64,000 nucleotides of DNA from Sulfurimonas crateris. GTDB lineage: Bacteria; Campylobacterota; Campylobacteria; Campylobacterales; Sulfurimonadaceae. The stretch spans positions 1 to 64,000 of the forward strand of contig NZ_SZPX01000007.1 of assembly GCF_005217605.1 (NCBI RefSeq). The letters are read 5' to 3'. This document shows positions 63,207-64,000 of this stretch, in pieces. How positions within the stretch are numbered: the stretch's first letter is position 1; every line of letters starts with the position of its first letter. The position numbers were made by a program, and so were the translations under genes. The notes below the pieces were generated by a model. It was not told the origin of the DNA. It did no database searches and saw only the letters and a list, made by a program, of their open reading frames with translations.

Positions 63207-64000
63207 TTATGCACCTGGAATAGTTTGTCTGTGCTCGATAGAGTAAGTAAACGTAGGAGTTGTTAAACCAGTGATGTATTTAACGAACTTACCTGTTTTA
63301 GCTTCATAAATACCGATACGACCAGCATTCCACTCAGAGATCATAGTCCAGTAACCGTGGTTAGCAGGCTCAGCGTGAAGAATTCTAGGAACAACTACGT
63401 TGCCTTTGTCATCTTTAACTGTCGGAACATCCCATGAGTAGAGAGTCTTGTGAGTTACAGGATCTATAACAGTACCTTTTGTTGTACCTACAGTGATGAT
63501 TCTGTCAACTTCAAGAGTCTGCTTGTTGATCAAGTGAACTTGATTCCAAACATCGCTTGAGCCAAGAACGTTATCAGCCCAAAGGAACGGAGTGTGCTCA
63601 GATGTACCGATGAACAGTCCACCGCCGCCGATTGGAATCTGACGAATAACGTCAAAGTTGCTGTCCCAGATAGTTACCTGTCCTAGGTTCATGTTAACAG
63701 TAGCACCAAGTTGTTGTCCTAGACCCTCATTAAACCAAGAAGAACCTTGACCCGGGTGTGGCTTAGATGCAGGGCCTGTATAGATTTTTGTAACTAAAGA
63801 TTTAGTTTTAAAGTCTACAACACCTACAACGTCACTTCCTTGAGAAGCGATAAATAGGTAACGACCTATCTCTTTACCCTCATTTAAGAAACCATCGTGA
63901 AGGATATCACCGATATTTGGAATATCTCCAACGATTGGAAAGTTAGGTTTAGAGTAATCTACGATGTATACGTGACCACCGTCTTTAAGTGCAAATGCGA
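63207..64000 (-). CDS. nirS: cytochrome cd1 nitrite reductase, C-terminal part (cut by the window edge)
   Basis: The last 264 codons of NirS; the frame stays open to the end of the window, so the N-terminal cytochrome c domain lies to the right. The visible part is the eight-bladed d1 propeller: VDYSKPNFPIVGDIPNIGDI, GRYLFIASQGSD, KPHPGQGSSW, FIGTSEHTPFLWAD, DPVTHKTLYSW, RILHAEPANHGYWTMISEWN and the end FTYSIEHRQTIPGA. His in HAEPANHGYW and HTPFLWAD are family-conserved near the active site. The enzyme reduces nitrite to nitric oxide in the periplasm. A terminator follows. Confidence 0.95.
   Translation of the reverse strand, partial: AFALKDGGHVYIVDYSKPNFPIVGDIPNIGDILHDGFLNEGKEIGRYLFIASQGSDVVGVVDFKTKSLVTKIYTGPASKPHPGQGSSWFNEGLGQQLGATVNMNLGQVTIWDSNFDVIRQIPIGGGGLFIGTSEHTPFLWADNVLGSSDVWNQVHLINKQTLEVDRIITVGTTKGTVIDPVTHKTLYSWDVPTVKDDKGNVVVPRILHAEPANHGYWTMISEWNAGRIGIYEAKTGKFVKYITGLTTPTFTYSIEHRQTIPGA

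Overview
The window looks like a chromosome segment of a chemolithotrophic, denitrifying member of Campylobacterota, most likely Sulfurimonas or a close relative. This rests on gene content and neighbourhood, not on a database search. Signs are the recA-eno-FtsB-like-AMIN run and the tig-clpP-def-comM run known from Helicobacter and Campylobacter, a NifS/NifU pair as Fe-S assembly system, menaquinone synthesis by the futalosine route (MqnD), a short-form MurB, a flavocytochrome c sulfide dehydrogenase flavoprotein, and a cytochrome cd1 nitrite reductase locus. The DNA is AT-rich, genes are tightly packed and often overlap by 1-4 bases. No prophage, transposase, CRISPR array or tRNA was seen.

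Layout. 1-112: end of an rRNA operon (5S). 228-3744: envelope proteins (two small exported proteins, a FadL-type porin, a DUF302 lipoprotein). 3804-6500 (-): purM, a small membrane protein, an FccB-like flavoprotein. 6600-8577 (+): spermidine-synthase-like protein, coaE, dapF. 8574-9916 (-): prfA, rpsT. 10062-17170 (+): glmM, lspA, tig, clpP, a degenerate GGDEF protein, def, comM. 17199-21384 (-): yceI and full-length metH. 21665-27152 (+): ccoG, a DUF748 protein, a YeiH-type exporter. 27303-30969 (+): unknown gene, LapB-like TPR protein, rnhA, rnc, aroC. 30982-36332 (-): molybdenum cofactor genes (moaC, mobA), an OmpA protein, leuC and unknowns. 36489-38832 (+): nifS, nifU. 38829-40785 (-): murB, fliQ, mqnD. 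40958-44398 (+): recA, eno, FtsB-like, AMIN protein. 44402-47394 (-): three envelope proteins. 47548-57477 (+): lipoprotein, phosphoesterase, a cluster joining an FtsX-type ABC transporter to a heme-copper-oxidase-like membrane protein and an MFS-like protein, then mgtE, a dicarboxylate symporter and a Sel1 protein. 57492-64000 (-): the nitrite reductase locus, in transcription order nirS (cut by the window edge), a small cytochrome c, nirJ, nirF, nirE/cobA, a sensor kinase with a diiron metallo-beta-lactamase-type sensor domain, and its response regulator.

Most interesting: (1) five copies of a structured intergenic repeat whose stems change sequence between copies while keeping pairing, with conserved linkers and loops, several lying in the leaders of genes (tig, nifU, metH, the AMIN gene); (2) a heme-copper-oxidase-like subunit that keeps the heme-ligand histidines but has lost the His-His pair of the copper site, encoded inside an ABC-transporter operon; (3) a probable O2/NO-sensing diiron histidine kinase directly behind the heme d1 genes; (4) a DUF4105 gene that seems to start at a rare ATT codon; (5) a ribosome binding site buried in a 14-bp hairpin in front of the DUF748 gene.

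Functionally, the right end makes the heme d1 nitrite reductase and probably senses O2 or NO to control it; ccoG helps mature the cbb3 oxidase; FccB and YeiH fit sulfur oxidation and sulfur oxyanion handling; moaC/mobA supply molybdenum cofactor for enzymes such as a nitrate reductase lying elsewhere. The remainder is core housekeeping.
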